From positions 62,001 to 126,000 of the forward strand of contig CAWBRT010000004.1 in assembly GCA_963791145.1 (NCBI GenBank): a stretch of 64,000 bases of DNA, given 5' to 3'. The stretch is from CAWBRT01 sp963791145. GTDB taxonomy: Bacteria; Acidobacteriota; Terriglobia; Terriglobales; Acidobacteriaceae. Position 1 is the stretch's first letter; each line of letters opens with the position of its first letter. The notes under the pieces are model-generated. The model was given only the letters and a program-made list of their open reading frames with translations. It was not told the origin of the DNA and ran no database searches. Both the position numbers and the translations under genes were made by a program. Below, piece by piece: positions 43,135 through 53,843 of this stretch.

Positions 43135-44667
43135 ATGACCACCCAGAGTGCGAAAGAAGCGCCAGCCGGTGCTTCCGGCTCAACCGGGACAGCTAAACCG
43201 CAACAGAAAGTTGGGGGATTCGAGGCGTGGGGGAAGAAGTGGGGGCTGTCGCTTTCCCTTCTCACCGGCTTGTTGATCTGGCTTACGCCTATCGCCGGCA
43301 TCAATCCTGTTCAGCACAAAATGCTGTCGATCTTCGGTGGGGCGATCGTGGTCTGGGTGACCATGGGCGTCAATTTCGCCGTCAGCATCTTTATCATGAT
43401 CTGCTTCCTGTACTTCTGGGTGGGCAACGGCACTGGGGCAATGAAGAACGGGGCGCTGGTCAGGAGCACCGATTTTGCGCTCTCCGGATTCAGCTCCGCG
43501 TCGCTGTGGCTGATCGCGACCGGCTTTGTGATCTCGATTGCCATGGTCAGAACCGGAGTGGCCCGCCGGCTGCTGTTGCACGTGGTTAAAGGGGTCGGCC
43601 GGACGCCATTGGGCGCCATCGTGGCCGGCAGCCTCACCACCTACCTGGTAGCCCCGATCACCCCCAGCAACACGGCACGCTCGATGGCTATGGTTCCGGT
43701 AGTGGAGGGCCTGGCGGAAACCTACAAGGTGAAAGCTGGCGAAAGCAACTTCGGCAAGGCGCTGGCTCTCTCGCAGGCTTTTGCCAACAACATCACCGGT
43801 TCGGCGTTCCTCACCGGAACGATACCCAACACCATGTTCTTTGCGGCCATCATTGCCGCGGTCGGCACGTCGAAGTACACCACCTGGGGCTTTTGGGCCC
43901 TGGCTTCTGCGCCCACCAATTTCGTGCTGCTGATGCTGGCCTGCTGGTACTTGACCAAGCTATATCCCCCCGAGATGAAGGAAATCACCGGCGGAATCGC
44001 GCGCGTGGAGCAGGACTTGAAAGCCATGGGGCGCATGACTATCGACGAAAAGAAAGCCATAGGCTGTTTCGTGGTAGCCGTAGGCTTGTGGGGCACCGAC
44101 TTCTTCCACGGCTTCAGCCCGACCATGGTCGCCTTCATTGCCTCCTCGCTGATCTTCCTGCCCAAGCCGTTGGGCATCCTGGGCTGGCGTGACGTGCAAT
44201 ACGCGCTGCCGTGGGAGCTGTTCATCTACATCGGCGGAGTCACCACCATGGCCAATTGCCTGGCGCGGACGAAGGCCGTCGATGTCGTTCTTAAGATGGC
44301 GTTTGCCTCTTTGGGCCTCAAGAGCGTCTCTTACTTCTGGCTGCTGATGCTGCTGATCGGATTCAGTATCTTCAGCCACTGCATCTGGTCGACGACAACG
44401 GCCATGACAGGAGTCATGGCGCCCATTTATATCGGAATCGCGCAGTCGCTGGGATTCGATGTGGCCAGATTCTGCGTGCCCTTGGCCTTCATGATGGCTT
44501 ATGCCTTCTTCCTACCCTTCAACACCACCGGCAACCTGATCTTCATGGAAACCGGGCATTTCAAACCCAACGACTTGCTGAAGTCCTCCGTACCGTTCGG
44601 GTTTATTGTCTGGTTCGCCTGGTTCATTACCGCCCTCACCTGGTGGCGGGTGATTGGGCTGATGTAG
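43135..44667 (+). CDS. SLC13/DASS-type anion transporter
   Basis: ATG at 43135 preceded by GAGGGAG (43119-43125). The 510-residue product has about 12 hydrophobic helices. SNTARSMAMVPVV and NTTGNLIFMETG are the two helix-hairpin motifs that bind sodium and carboxylate in the DASS (divalent anion:sodium symporter) family. Dicarboxylates, tricarboxylates or tartrate are typical substrates; which one cannot be read here. It precedes an HpcH/HpaI aldolase gene by about 150 bases, suggesting uptake and cleavage of an organic acid. Confidence 0.85.
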   Translation: MTTQSAKEAPAGASGSTGTAKPQQKVGGFEAWGKKWGLSLSLLTGLLIWLTPIAGINPVQHKMLSIFGGAIVVWVTMGVNFAVSIFIMICFLYFWVGNGTGAMKNGALVRSTDFALSGFSSASLWLIATGFVISIAMVRTGVARRLLLHVVKGVGRTPLGAIVAGSLTTYLVAPITPSNTARSMAMVPVVEGLAETYKVKAGESNFGKALALSQAFANNITGSAFLTGTIPNTMFFAAIIAAVGTSKYTTWGFWALASAPTNFVLLMLACWYLTKLYPPEMKEITGGIARVEQDLKAMGRMTIDEKKAIGCFVVAVGLWGTDFFHGFSPTMVAFIASSLIFLPKPLGILGWRDVQYALPWELFIYIGGVTTMANCLARTKAVDVVLKMAFASLGLKSVSYFWLLMLLIGFSIFSHCIWSTTTAMTGVMAPIYIGIAQSLGFDVARFCVPLAFMMAYAFFLPFNTTGNLIFMETGHFKPNDLLKSSVPFGFIVWFAWFITALTWWRVIGLM

Positions 44668-44672
44668 TTTCT

Positions 44673-44808
44673 CAGGGGTTCAGGATTGGGGTTCAGGGAT
44701 TTAGGTCCGGATACAGTGTTTGGAATCGCTGATCCAAAATTCCGCCCTACATCCGAATCCCTGATCCCTAATCCCTAATATTCAAATCCCTAACCCCTAA
44801 TATTCAAA
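44673..44808. repeat. Short repeats between transporter and aldolase genes
   Basis: CCCTAATATTCAAA occurs at 44773-44786 and 44795-44808. The upstream side contains the mirror motif (GGGGTTCAGG, GGGATTTAGG), so transcripts could fold an imperfect long hairpin. It may attenuate or process the shared transcript; it is not a classic terminator. Confidence 0.45.
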
Positions 44809-44818
44809 AGGAAGAGCG

Positions 44819-45586
44819 ATGATTAAGGAAAACAAAGTCAAGAAGATGCTCAAGGAAGGCAAAAGTGTGCTCGGCACGTTCGTCAAGATCACGGATCCCT
44901 GCACGGTGGAGCTCATCACCAACGCCGGTTTCGACGTGATCGTGATCGACAACGAGCACACGGCCATGAGCAAGGAAACCATGGTGAACCTGATTCGCTG
45001 CGCCGATGCCACCGGAATCGTGCCCACCGTGCGCGTGCGCGAAAACAGCCGACCGGAGATACTGCAAGCCCTGGACGCGGGCGCCTTCGGCGTAATGGTG
45101 CCGGAGACCAGCAGCAAGCAAGAGGTAAAGCTGGTGGTCGAGCGGGCAAAATATGCTCCTCTGGGCAATCGCGGATACTCGGCCAGCCAGCGCTCGGCCA
45201 ACTACACCATGATGAAGCCGGACGAGTACGCCAAGCTGGAAAACGACAACACCATGGTTGTCGTCTACTGCGAGACGGCCGAGGCGATCAAAAACCTCGA
45301 CGAGATGCTCTCGGTCGACGGCTTCGACGTAATGTTTGTCGGGCCCTTCGACCTGACCCAGGCGTTAGGCGTCATCGGCCAGCCCAATCATCCCAAGGTG
45401 CTCGAAGCCATCGACATGATTGTCAAGAAGACGCGGGCGGCGGGCAAGGCGGCCGGCATCATCGCCGCCGACGCGGAGAAGGCCAGGAAGCTGATCGAAC
45501 AGGGCTTCCAGTACATCATCGTCGGCTCCGACCAGGTGTTCATTCAGAACATGGGGAAGAAGCTGATCAAGGAAATCAGAGGATAG
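44819..45586 (+). CDS. HpcH/HpaI-family aldolase
   Basis: 255 residues, ribosome site AAGGAAGAG upstream. TIM-barrel aldolase features: VLGTFVKITDPCTVELI, DVIVIDNEHTAMSK (catalytic base His and metal-site region), VPTVRVRENSRPEI, GAFGVMVPETSS, NRGYSASQRSA, CETAEAIKNLDEML and FVGPFDLTQALG. Family members cleave 4-hydroxy-2-oxo acids to pyruvate and an aldehyde or semialdehyde with a divalent metal. The specific substrate is unknown; linkage to the SLC13 gene points to an organic acid route. Confidence 0.85.
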   Translation: MIKENKVKKMLKEGKSVLGTFVKITDPCTVELITNAGFDVIVIDNEHTAMSKETMVNLIRCADATGIVPTVRVRENSRPEILQALDAGAFGVMVPETSSKQEVKLVVERAKYAPLGNRGYSASQRSANYTMMKPDEYAKLENDNTMVVVYCETAEAIKNLDEMLSVDGFDVMFVGPFDLTQALGVIGQPNHPKVLEAIDMIVKKTRAAGKAAGIIAADAEKARKLIEQGFQYIIVGSDQVFIQNMGKKLIKEIRG

Positions 45587-45760
45587 CCGGACTACAGCAA
45601 GGCTCCGGGGCGCACACGTGGAGGTCCAAGCGGGAAAGCTTCGGAGCCATTGCCGGCACTAGTCCTGTTAGCGCAGGCTGGCTGACCTCCGCGCCGAACC
45701 CAAGAGCCAAACTCAAGAGCGCATGGATACCCAGAGAACCCAGAGAACCGCTCCAGGAGC

Positions 45761-45889
45761 CCTAGCAGGCTGCGGATAAACGCGCCGAAGCAACAAGCGA
45801 GGCGCTACGCAATGTGGGCACCATAGATCAGTCAACGAGATATTGTAGCCACGCGTGACCTGAAATTTGTTTTTCCGCAGCCCGCTAGG
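45761..45889. mobile_element. MITE-like element with 19-bp inverted ends
   Basis: CCTAGCAGGCTGCGGATAA at 45761-45779 pairs with the complement of 45871-45889 with only two mismatches. The 129-bp interior has no gene. The CTAGC-GGCTGCGGA end looks like terminal repeats of a small non-autonomous transposon. It lies in the gap before the phosphorylase gene. Confidence 0.65.
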
Positions 45890-45986
45890 CAGTGGTGTGG
45901 CTGACTTGCTAATTGACAAAAGCCCGGCTTGACCGCACAGTGGCCGGAGAGTAGAACGCGCTCAATAATTGCCAGGAAGTGGGAAC

Positions 45987-48572
45987 ATGCGACCCATCCA
46001 AACGTTCAGTGTTGTGCCCTCCTTGCCCCGCAAGATCGAGGGACTCCTCGCCATCGCTCACAATCTCCGCTGGTGCTGGAGCCATGAATCAGTGGAGCTG
46101 TTTCGCCGTCTGGACCAGGATTTGTGGGAAAGAACCGGGCATAACCCCGTGCTTATGTTGGGCACGATCGAGCAATCGAAACTGGAGCAGGCGAGCAGGG
46201 ACGATGCCTTCCTGGCGCACCTGCACCGTGTGGAATCGAACCTGGCGGCCTATCTGGCAGCGGATTCGACCTGGTTCAAGCGAATCCACAGGGAATCTGC
46301 CGATGGCAGCTTCATCGCCTATTTTTCGGCCGAGTTCGGACTGACGGAATGCCTCTCGATCTTCGCCGGGGGGCTTGGCATTCTGGCCGGCGATCACCTC
46401 AAGTCGGCGAGTGATCTGGGAGTGCCGCTGGTGGGCGTAGGACTGCTCTACCAGGAGGGATACTTCCGCCAGTACCTGAACCAGTCGGGTTGGCAGCAGG
46501 AAGCGTATGTCGAGAATGACTTTCACAATTTTCCCGTGAGCATCGTCGCTCAGCCGGATGGGCAGCCGCTTACCGTCGAAGTGAATCTTGCCGGGCAGCC
46601 GGTCTGCGCGCAGGTATGGAAGGTGCAGGTCGGACGAGTGCCGCTGTACCTGCTGGATACGAATATTGCGGCCAACCGGCGTGCCGAGGACCGCCGTATT
46701 ACCGGCCAGTTGTACGGCGGCGACCGTGAAATGCGGATGCGGCAGGAGATTCTGCTGGGAATAGGCGGCTACCGCGCGTTGCAGGCAATGGGGCTTCGGC
46801 CCACCGTCTATCACATGAACGAGGGCCATTCCGCCTTTCTGGCGCTGGAGCACATACGGCAACTGATGAAGACTCACGGCATCAGCCCGGTGGAGGCTCG
46901 GTGGCTGGCTTCCGCCAGCATGGTTTTCACCACCCACACTCCAGTCGAGGCGGGTCATGATTACTTTCAACCCGACCTGGTGAGCCGCTACTTTGGCGAG
47001 ATGGCGCGGGATTTGGGACTGTCGCAAGCGGAATTCCTCGACCTCGGGCGGGTGCAAGGCAAGGGAGAATTCTGCACCGCGGTGCTCGCCCTGCGACTGG
47101 CCGCCCGCGCCAACGGCGTCAGCAAACTCCACGGAAAAGTCAGCCGGAACATGTGGCAGTCGCTGTGGCCCGGCGTGCCCGCCAACGAGATACCCATCGG
47201 GCACGTTACCAACGGAGTCCATTTCCGCAGTTGGATTTCGGCTGAGTTCAACCAGCTCTATGATCGTTATCTGGGGCCGCAATGGCGGGAGGAGCCGGCC
47301 AATACCGACGTATGGAGCCACGTGCAGTCGATCCCGGCGGAGGAATTATGGCGCACGCATGAGCGCCGCCGCGAGCGGCTGGTGGCCTGGGCCCGGCGGC
47401 GGGTGCGCGAGCAGCGCCTGCGCCGTGGCGCTCCCCAGTCGGAACTCGACGCCGCCGCCGAGGTACTCGACCCGGATGCGCTGACCATCGGCTTTGCCCG
47501 CCGTTTCGCAACCTACAAGCGGGCGACGCTGATTTTGCGCGACGTCGAGCGCCTGCGCCGGCTGCTCACCGATCCCGCCAGACCCGTTCAGTTGATCTTC
47601 GCGGGCAAGGCGCATCCCCAGGATGACGGCGGCAAACAGCTGATCCGCCAAATCACCGAGTTCAGCCGCGATCCGGTTCTCGGCCGCCGCGTGGTCTTTC
47701 TGGATGACTATGACATGGCTGTGGCGCGAGCCTTGGTGCAGGGCGTGGACGTATGGCTGAATACTCCGCTGCGTCCCAACGAGGCCTCCGGAACCAGCGG
47801 AATGAAGGCCGCGGCCAACGCCGTATTGAACCTCAGCGTGCCGGATGGGTGGTGGGATGAGGTCTGGAATGATCCCGCCAATAACGGGCTGATGGGCTGG
47901 GCGATCGGCAAGGGCGAATCCTACTCGGACCCGAACTATCAGGATCAGGTGGAGTCGGAAGCTCTTTACGATCTTCTGGAGCGCGACGTCATACCGACTT
48001 TTTATGCCCGGGGCGCCGACCGCATCCCTCGCAAGTGGGTGGAGCGTATGAAGGCGTCAGTGGAATTTCTGTGCCACTTCGTCAATACCCACCGCATGGT
48101 TCGCGATTATGTCGAGCTCTACTATCTCAAGGCGGGCGCCCAGTTTCGTGCCCTGGAGGCCGACGGTGCGGCGCGCGCGCGCGCCCTGGCTGCCGCCATG
48201 GAGCGCATCCGGCAGGAGTGGCAGGGGATCAGGATTACGAAGATTGAGGATGGACCAGCCAGGAGTGTCTCTGTAGCTTCGTGCCTGCGAATTCAGGCGC
48301 AAATACATCTGGGCCGTCTGAAACCGGAAGATGTCATGGTGGAGCTCTATCTCGGGCAGGTGGACGCGAATGGCGAACTGATCGACGGCAAGCCCGTGGT
48401 CATGCTGCCCGACGGGGATCGCGGCGACGGGAATTACGGCTATGCTGTCGATACCTCGATGGCCCGCAGCGGAAGACAAGGTTTCACCGTACGCGTGCGC
48501 CCAAGCCAGCCTGACATGGCGGCGTCGTTCATTCCCGGCCTGATCTACTGGGCCGACGGTTCCGGCGTCTGA
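45987..48572 (+). CDS. glgP: Alpha-glucan phosphorylase (DUF3417-type)
   Basis: ATG at 45987 with AGGAAG upstream; the frame opens at a TTG 18 bases earlier. 861 residues. The N-terminal DUF3417-like part (IAHNLRWCWSHESVELFRRL) is followed by the GT35 core: SAEFGLTECLSIFAGGLGILAGDHLKSA, MNEGHSAF, GHVTNGVHFRSW, FARRFATYKRATLIL, QLIFAGKAHPQD, and the PLP-binding SGTSGMKAAAN. It releases glucose-1-phosphate from glycogen or maltodextrins. Stands alone after a MITE-like element and ends tail to tail with a kinase gene. Confidence 0.92.
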   Translation: MRPIQTFSVVPSLPRKIEGLLAIAHNLRWCWSHESVELFRRLDQDLWERTGHNPVLMLGTIEQSKLEQASRDDAFLAHLHRVESNLAAYLAADSTWFKRIHRESADGSFIAYFSAEFGLTECLSIFAGGLGILAGDHLKSASDLGVPLVGVGLLYQEGYFRQYLNQSGWQQEAYVENDFHNFPVSIVAQPDGQPLTVEVNLAGQPVCAQVWKVQVGRVPLYLLDTNIAANRRAEDRRITGQLYGGDREMRMRQEILLGIGGYRALQAMGLRPTVYHMNEGHSAFLALEHIRQLMKTHGISPVEARWLASASMVFTTHTPVEAGHDYFQPDLVSRYFGEMARDLGLSQAEFLDLGRVQGKGEFCTAVLALRLAARANGVSKLHGKVSRNMWQSLWPGVPANEIPIGHVTNGVHFRSWISAEFNQLYDRYLGPQWREEPANTDVWSHVQSIPAEELWRTHERRRERLVAWARRRVREQRLRRGAPQSELDAAAEVLDPDALTIGFARRFATYKRATLILRDVERLRRLLTDPARPVQLIFAGKAHPQDDGGKQLIRQITEFSRDPVLGRRVVFLDDYDMAVARALVQGVDVWLNTPLRPNEASGTSGMKAAANAVLNLSVPDGWWDEVWNDPANNGLMGWAIGKGESYSDPNYQDQVESEALYDLLERDVIPTFYARGADRIPRKWVERMKASVEFLCHFVNTHRMVRDYVELYYLKAGAQFRALEADGAARARALAAAMERIRQEWQGIRITKIEDGPARSVSVASCLRIQAQIHLGRLKPEDVMVELYLGQVDANGELIDGKPVVMLPDGDRGDGNYGYAVDTSMARSGRQGFTVRVRPSQPDMAASFIPGLIYWADGSGV

Positions 48573-48588
48573 TCAGCTCACATGGAGT

Positions 48589-51500
48589 TTAGTTCGGGAT
48601 CGGGAAGAACACCGAAAAGCAGGTTCCGGAGCGGCCTGCCCGCGTGGTGCTGCGCACGCTGAGCACGGCGTCGTACTTCCTGACAATATCCGATATGATC
48701 CACAGGCCCAAGCCGGTGCCGCCTTCGCCCTTGGTGGTGAAGAAGGGATCAAAGATCCGGCTGCGGACTTCGGCAGGTATGCCGGGGCCATTATCGGCCA
48801 CGTTGACGCGCAACCCGGTCCGACCGCGGCGCCGGTCTTTGGACTGGAATGCGTGCACCCGAATTTTGCCGTGCGGGCTGGTTCCTATGGCTTCGGCGGC
48901 GTTGCCTACCAGATTGGCGAATACCTGCCTCAACTCGCCCGGCAAAGCCATGAACTCGCCCTCGTAGTCGATCTGAGCCCGGAAATCGATGCCAGCCGAT
49001 TGCAACCGTTTCCCCCAGAGTGAGCGTACGTTTTCCAGGACGTCGCGCATTTTCACCGGTATGGGCTTGTGGGCGTCGCGCTGGAAGGTCAGCATGTTTC
49101 TCGTCAAGTGCGTGACCCGGCCCAACTCATCCGAAGCCAGGGCAGCGAATTCTTTTGTACTCTCTTCGGCAGTCTTCTCTTGGATCATGTAAAGCAGGTT
49201 GCCCACCGCATCCAGCGGGTTATGGATTTCGTGCGCGATGGTAGCTGCCAGGCGTCCGGTGGTTGCCAGGCGGTCGCTGTTGCGGAGCGCCGCCTCGACC
49301 TTGCGCTGCTCGGAAACGTCATGGAAGACCAGGACCACGCCGTCGATGGTTCCGTCCGGCTTGCGGATGGGAGCGCCGCTGTCCTCAATGGGAATCTCCA
49401 CCCCGTCGCGCCGGATGAGCAGCGTATGATTCGCCAGGCCAACAACCAGACCTGACCGTATGACCTTGGCAACCGGACTCTCCGGCTTGATGCGCGTGGC
49501 CTCCTGAACAATTCTGAAAACATGGTCCAGATGCTTGCCGGCGGCGTCGCCTAAAGTCCATCCAGTCAGCTTCTGCGCGACATCGTTCATAAAGATAATC
49601 TTGCCCTGTGCGCAGGTGGAGATCACCGCATCGCCGATGCTGCGCAAGGTGACGGCCCAGCGTTGTTCGCTCTCCCGCAGTGCTTCTTGCGCCCTGGCTT
49701 TAGCCACCGCAACAGCCAGATAACCGCAAAGCCTCTCCCACTTGGCGATGATTTCCGGTGAGAACAGTCCCTTTCGCCGGTCATTCAACTGCAGCAACCC
49801 CAGGCGCTCTTCACCCATGTGCAGGGGAATCAGAGCGACCGATTCGTAACCTTCACCGTTGCAACGATTGCGGGTGCGGTTCTGCCGGTCCGCTTCTGTA
49901 GTACTGGCGAGCAATTCGGTTGTGCAATTGGTCCAGAAGCTTCCCTTGTCGGTAAAGAACGGTTTCGCTGGGTCGAAGCGCCCGCAAATCACATTTCCAC
50001 ACATGCACTCAAGGAGAGGATAGCCACGAGTGTCACGGGCGACTTCGCCAGCCTCGTTCCGGGAGCAGAGGGAATTCTCCGCCAGCACGAACTCCTTGGG
50101 GAATCCTCGTGCCTCATAGTACGGGTAATCATCACCCTCGCGCAGCCGGATGCCTACGGCCTGACAGCCCGACTGTTCCTGGAAAAAGCTTGCCGCCACG
50201 CGAATGAGTTCCCGGGTCCCCGCGCTGGCGTTCACCAGACGCAGGAACTCAACGGTTGTTTCACGTTCTTCTTCCACTCGCATGCGTTCGGTGATGTCGC
50301 GGAGGATCACCGTATAAATTTTTTCCCCGCCGGCTTGGGCCTGGGAAATGGTGGCTTCTATAGGAAATTCTTCGCCATTGGAGCGCAGTGCCGTCAAGAA
50401 CCCCGGCGTTTGCATCGAGCGAGTTGTCGCGCCTGTGGCGCCATACCTCCTGATGTGGTCTCTATGCGCGACACGATTTCCGGCGGGAAGGAAGCGGTCA
50501 AGAGGAGAATCCAGCGCCTCGGACGCCGCACATTGAAAGATCGCTTCCGCCGCCCGATTGAACACGACGATTCGCTGTTGTTCGTTTACCGAAATGACAG
50601 CATCCATAGCCGAGCTGACGATGGTGTGCATCTTCGCTTCACTTGCGCGCACCGCCTCCTCGGCCCGTTTGCGCTCGCTGATATCTTGGGTAGTAAACAA
50701 CGCCATGATCAGCTTGCCCTGCGAATCGAATACCGGCGAGGCGTTGTAGCTGCTGATCATGTCCTTACCCGTCAGCTTTGCACGGATTCGAAATTCCGCG
50801 CCGTACACCGTTTGGCCGCGCAGGGCACGTCCTATCGGCCAGTTCTCCACGGGAACAGGGTTGCCCGCCATGTCAAACCCTTCCCAGTGCTCCGCGAATG
50901 TCTGCGGGAACTGGGGAGCAGCGACCCCAGGGTAGGTTCTGCGAAACGCCTCATTCATCAGAATCGGATTGCCGTTGCTATCGCAAACGTAGAGGCGTTC
51001 GGCCATATTCTCAACGACTGAACGCAACTGTACTGCCGCATCTTCGGCGCGCCGCTTGGCCCGCTCGAGTTCCGCTTCCGCGCGCTTGCGCTCAGTAATG
51101 TCACGGTTGGTTTCCAGCACGCGTATCATGCCGGAATCGTCTCTGACGAGCTGCTTTCTGGCCGAGACCACGACTTCGCGGCCGTCGCGCGTGCGGTGGC
51201 GCAGTTCGCCCTCCCAAGAGCCCTTCTGCAGTAGGTCGGCCTCGATCTGCGTCCAAGGCTTGGGGAATACGGTCGACAAAAGGTCGTGGGTTATCCGGCC
51301 CAGCACCTCGCTTTCCGAGAAGCCGTAGAGCCGCTCGGCGCCGACGTTCCAGCTCTCGATGCCGCCATCGAGCCGCCAGACAATGATGGCGTCGAAGGAG
51401 ATCTTGAGCAGCTCAGCTTGCCTCCTGGTTGCCTCTTCAGCCAGCTTGTGCTCAGTGATGTCTGCCAGGTAGGCGCGGACGACTCTCAGTTCCGGAGCGT

Positions 51501-53035
51501 AATGAATCATCTGCTGGAAGGTCCGGCCGCCGCTCTCAACCTCGCGCACAGTCGACAGCTCGCCGCTGGATCGCAGGGATGCGTAGACCTGGGACCAGTC
51601 CTGCAAGAGAGAATGCCGGCTGCCTTCTTCCAACAATCCCGGGAAACGCCGCCGCGCCGCAGGGTTGGTGTAGGTGAGCCTGCCTTCCAGGTTGGTTTCG
51701 AAGATCGGGTTCGGATTCAGTTCGGGGAAGCTCGACAGGTGGGAGATTCTTTCCTCGGCCAGCGCGCGTTCGGTGATGTCTTCGGTAAAGATGACGATTC
51801 CGCCAACTTCGCCCGCGGCATCGTGCCATGGGCGTATCTCCCAGCGTATCCACTGCACTGAGCCGTCCGCCCGGTCGAAGCGGTCGCCCTCTGATCTTAG
51901 CGTTTCGCCTGCCAGTCCCCGGCGGTGGGCCTCCTTCCAGGACTCGGAGATCTCCGAAAAAATCTCGTAGTGAGAGAGTCCGCGCAGCTCACGGTCGCCG
52001 AGGTGGTAGTCGAGTGAGCCAACGGCGGCTCGCGTAGAGATAGCGCATATCACGGTCGAACATTGCCAGCGATACGGGAGCATGCTCGATGAACAGGCGC
52101 AGACGTTGCTCGCCGGCGCGCACGGCTCGCTGGGCCTCGGCCTCTTCCGCTGCAATCGCGCTCAGGCGCTTGGAGTTTGGCCACAACGCGGCGGAGAACA
52201 GTACAGCCATGGCGGCCACCAGGAGACCGGTGCCGGTAGCGGTGTCATAGAGGCCCCGGCGCTCGCCCTGGACTCTCAGGAATCCTAAAATCAGGGGAAC
52301 CGCTATGGCGAAAGGCAAAAGCCGCCGCAGGAGTATTCCGCCCGCGTCTTTCCGCAGCAGCATGGCCATAGGCCCGCCGTCGCTGCGTGCCAGCACCAGT
52401 CCGATGCCGAGCGCAAGTATTCCCACGAGTGTTGGCCAGGCGATGGCCGTGGTGGTTGGCAGCCTGTAGAACTCGTCAAGGCCGTAAAGATAACCGATTG
52501 CGGGCACAAGATTGATGAGGCAGACAGCAATGCCGAAGTAGGGAGCCGGAGTCCTTCGCCGGCCCAGGAGGGCCAGCAACCCAGCGCCTAACAGAGTAAA
52601 ACAAATAGCCGCGGGAGGGCCCATGCGGTTAGGACTGGTGAGCCCGGCCTGCCCGGGAGGTCCCGCGGCCAGCAGTTGGTCGATGCCCAAGTCGAAACGG
52701 AACAGGTGCTCGCCGAAGGTCAAAGCTCCCATAAGTAAGACGATGGCCGCCAATACGCCCCCGATCCAGCGATACCGCAGAGGAGCCTCGTGCCCTGCCA
52801 GGAGCAGCAAAGCGGCTCCGCCCACCAGCAATCCGAATGCAACGTTAGTAGTGGGGATGAATACGGGACCAGTGGACCACTGCGCGCCAAAGCCCGCTAG
52901 CCATACGGCAAGCCAGAACCCACCTATGGCCACGTTGATTACGCCGCTGATCAGAAGGGCATAGCGCAGCATGGGCGGCCGAGCAGGTGGAGCCACCACA
53001 GAGGTGCGGGATGGGGAAGTTGCAGTGCCTGCCAT
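48589..53035 (-). pseudogene. Multi-PAS/GAF membrane histidine kinase, one frameshift near 52015
   Basis: ATG 53035 starts a region with about eight hydrophobic helices (MASE-like), which runs into FIEHAPVSLAMFDRDMRYLY and then into frame shift. Downstream, the second frame continues the same PAS (HYEIFSEISESWKEAHRRG). In the restored chain: membrane region, six PAS domains, a GAF-like domain with LECMCGNVICGRFDP (Cys cluster typical of one PAS/GAF subgroup), HisKA with H in ATIAHEIHNPLDAV, and HATPase (NLVGNAAEAI, GPGIP, GTGLGLWI). The indel (ACTC where three bases fit) may be a sequencing error. A receiver protein gene stands upstream on the same strand, likely its partner. Confidence 0.8.
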
Positions 53036-53124
53036 TGTTGCCAACAGGAGCCGAATTGACTTACCTGCCCAAAAATACGCCGGAGTCTATCCGGTCGAGC
53101 AACCTGAATGCCGGTTCGCGGGAA

Positions 53125-53523
53125 TCAGCATGCCGGATCAGAGGACTTTTCACAAGGGAGAATTTGCCGCAATGCCTCCACGAACTCCGCCGGCGCTATG
53201 CCTTTCACGGCGGAGCGGTCAACCCACCGCAGGGCCTCGTCAGGCAGGTTCACGTAAGCGGAATAAAGCAGGATCTTCACCTCTGGCTTGAGGCGCTTCA
53301 TCGCCTCGGCGACCTCGCCGCCGTTCATCCCCGGCATCAGGTAATCCAGGACGACCGCGTGGACCGGATGAGTCGCCAACAACTCCAACCCCTCTGCGCC
53401 GTCCAAAGCAGTCAGGACCTTGTAGCCGAGGCTCTCCAGAAACATCTGGCGGACGCGCAGGCCGGCGGAATCGTCATCAACGCACAGAACCATGGGACCT
53501 CGAGCACAAGCAAGGGGCGTCAT
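53125..53523 (-). CDS. Single-domain response regulator
   Basis: Receiver domain with MVLCVDDDSAG acidic pocket, phosphoacceptor D in HAVVLDYLMPGMNGGEV, the T/S position in ILLYSAYVN and the K in DRSAVKGI. No output domain, so CheY-like. Start at 53523 or 53493 (GAGG precedes the latter) cannot be decided. It lies 89 bases before the multi-PAS kinase on the same strand, a two-component pair. Confidence 0.8.
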   Translation of the reverse strand: MTPLACARGPMVLCVDDDSAGLRVRQMFLESLGYKVLTALDGAEGLELLATHPVHAVVLDYLMPGMNGGEVAEAMKRLKPEVKILLYSAYVNLPDEALRWVDRSAVKGIAPAEFVEALRQILPCEKSSDPAC

Positions 53524-53843
53524 GTCCTGCCTGATCCGCCCGGAGAATTGCGAATTGATATTTTCGCAATGCTTGCACAGCAGTATGTTGCGTCCCGCGG
53601 GCCCTAAACAGCGATTAATGTCACGGAAGGGTGTGAGCAGAGTCACATTTGCAGCACAAAAGCACCTAGTTCGCCCGTACACCGCGGAACTCACTTCCGC
53701 CTTTTCACAACTTTCACTCGGTTATGCGCAGCCGAAGCGTAGCTGAAGATCGCCGGATCGTTCAACTCGAGACCGCAGCGGCTCTCGTTTATTTCCGACC
53801 GCTCCCGTGGAAACGTCATCAGAAGGGACTGGAGGAAGAATCC

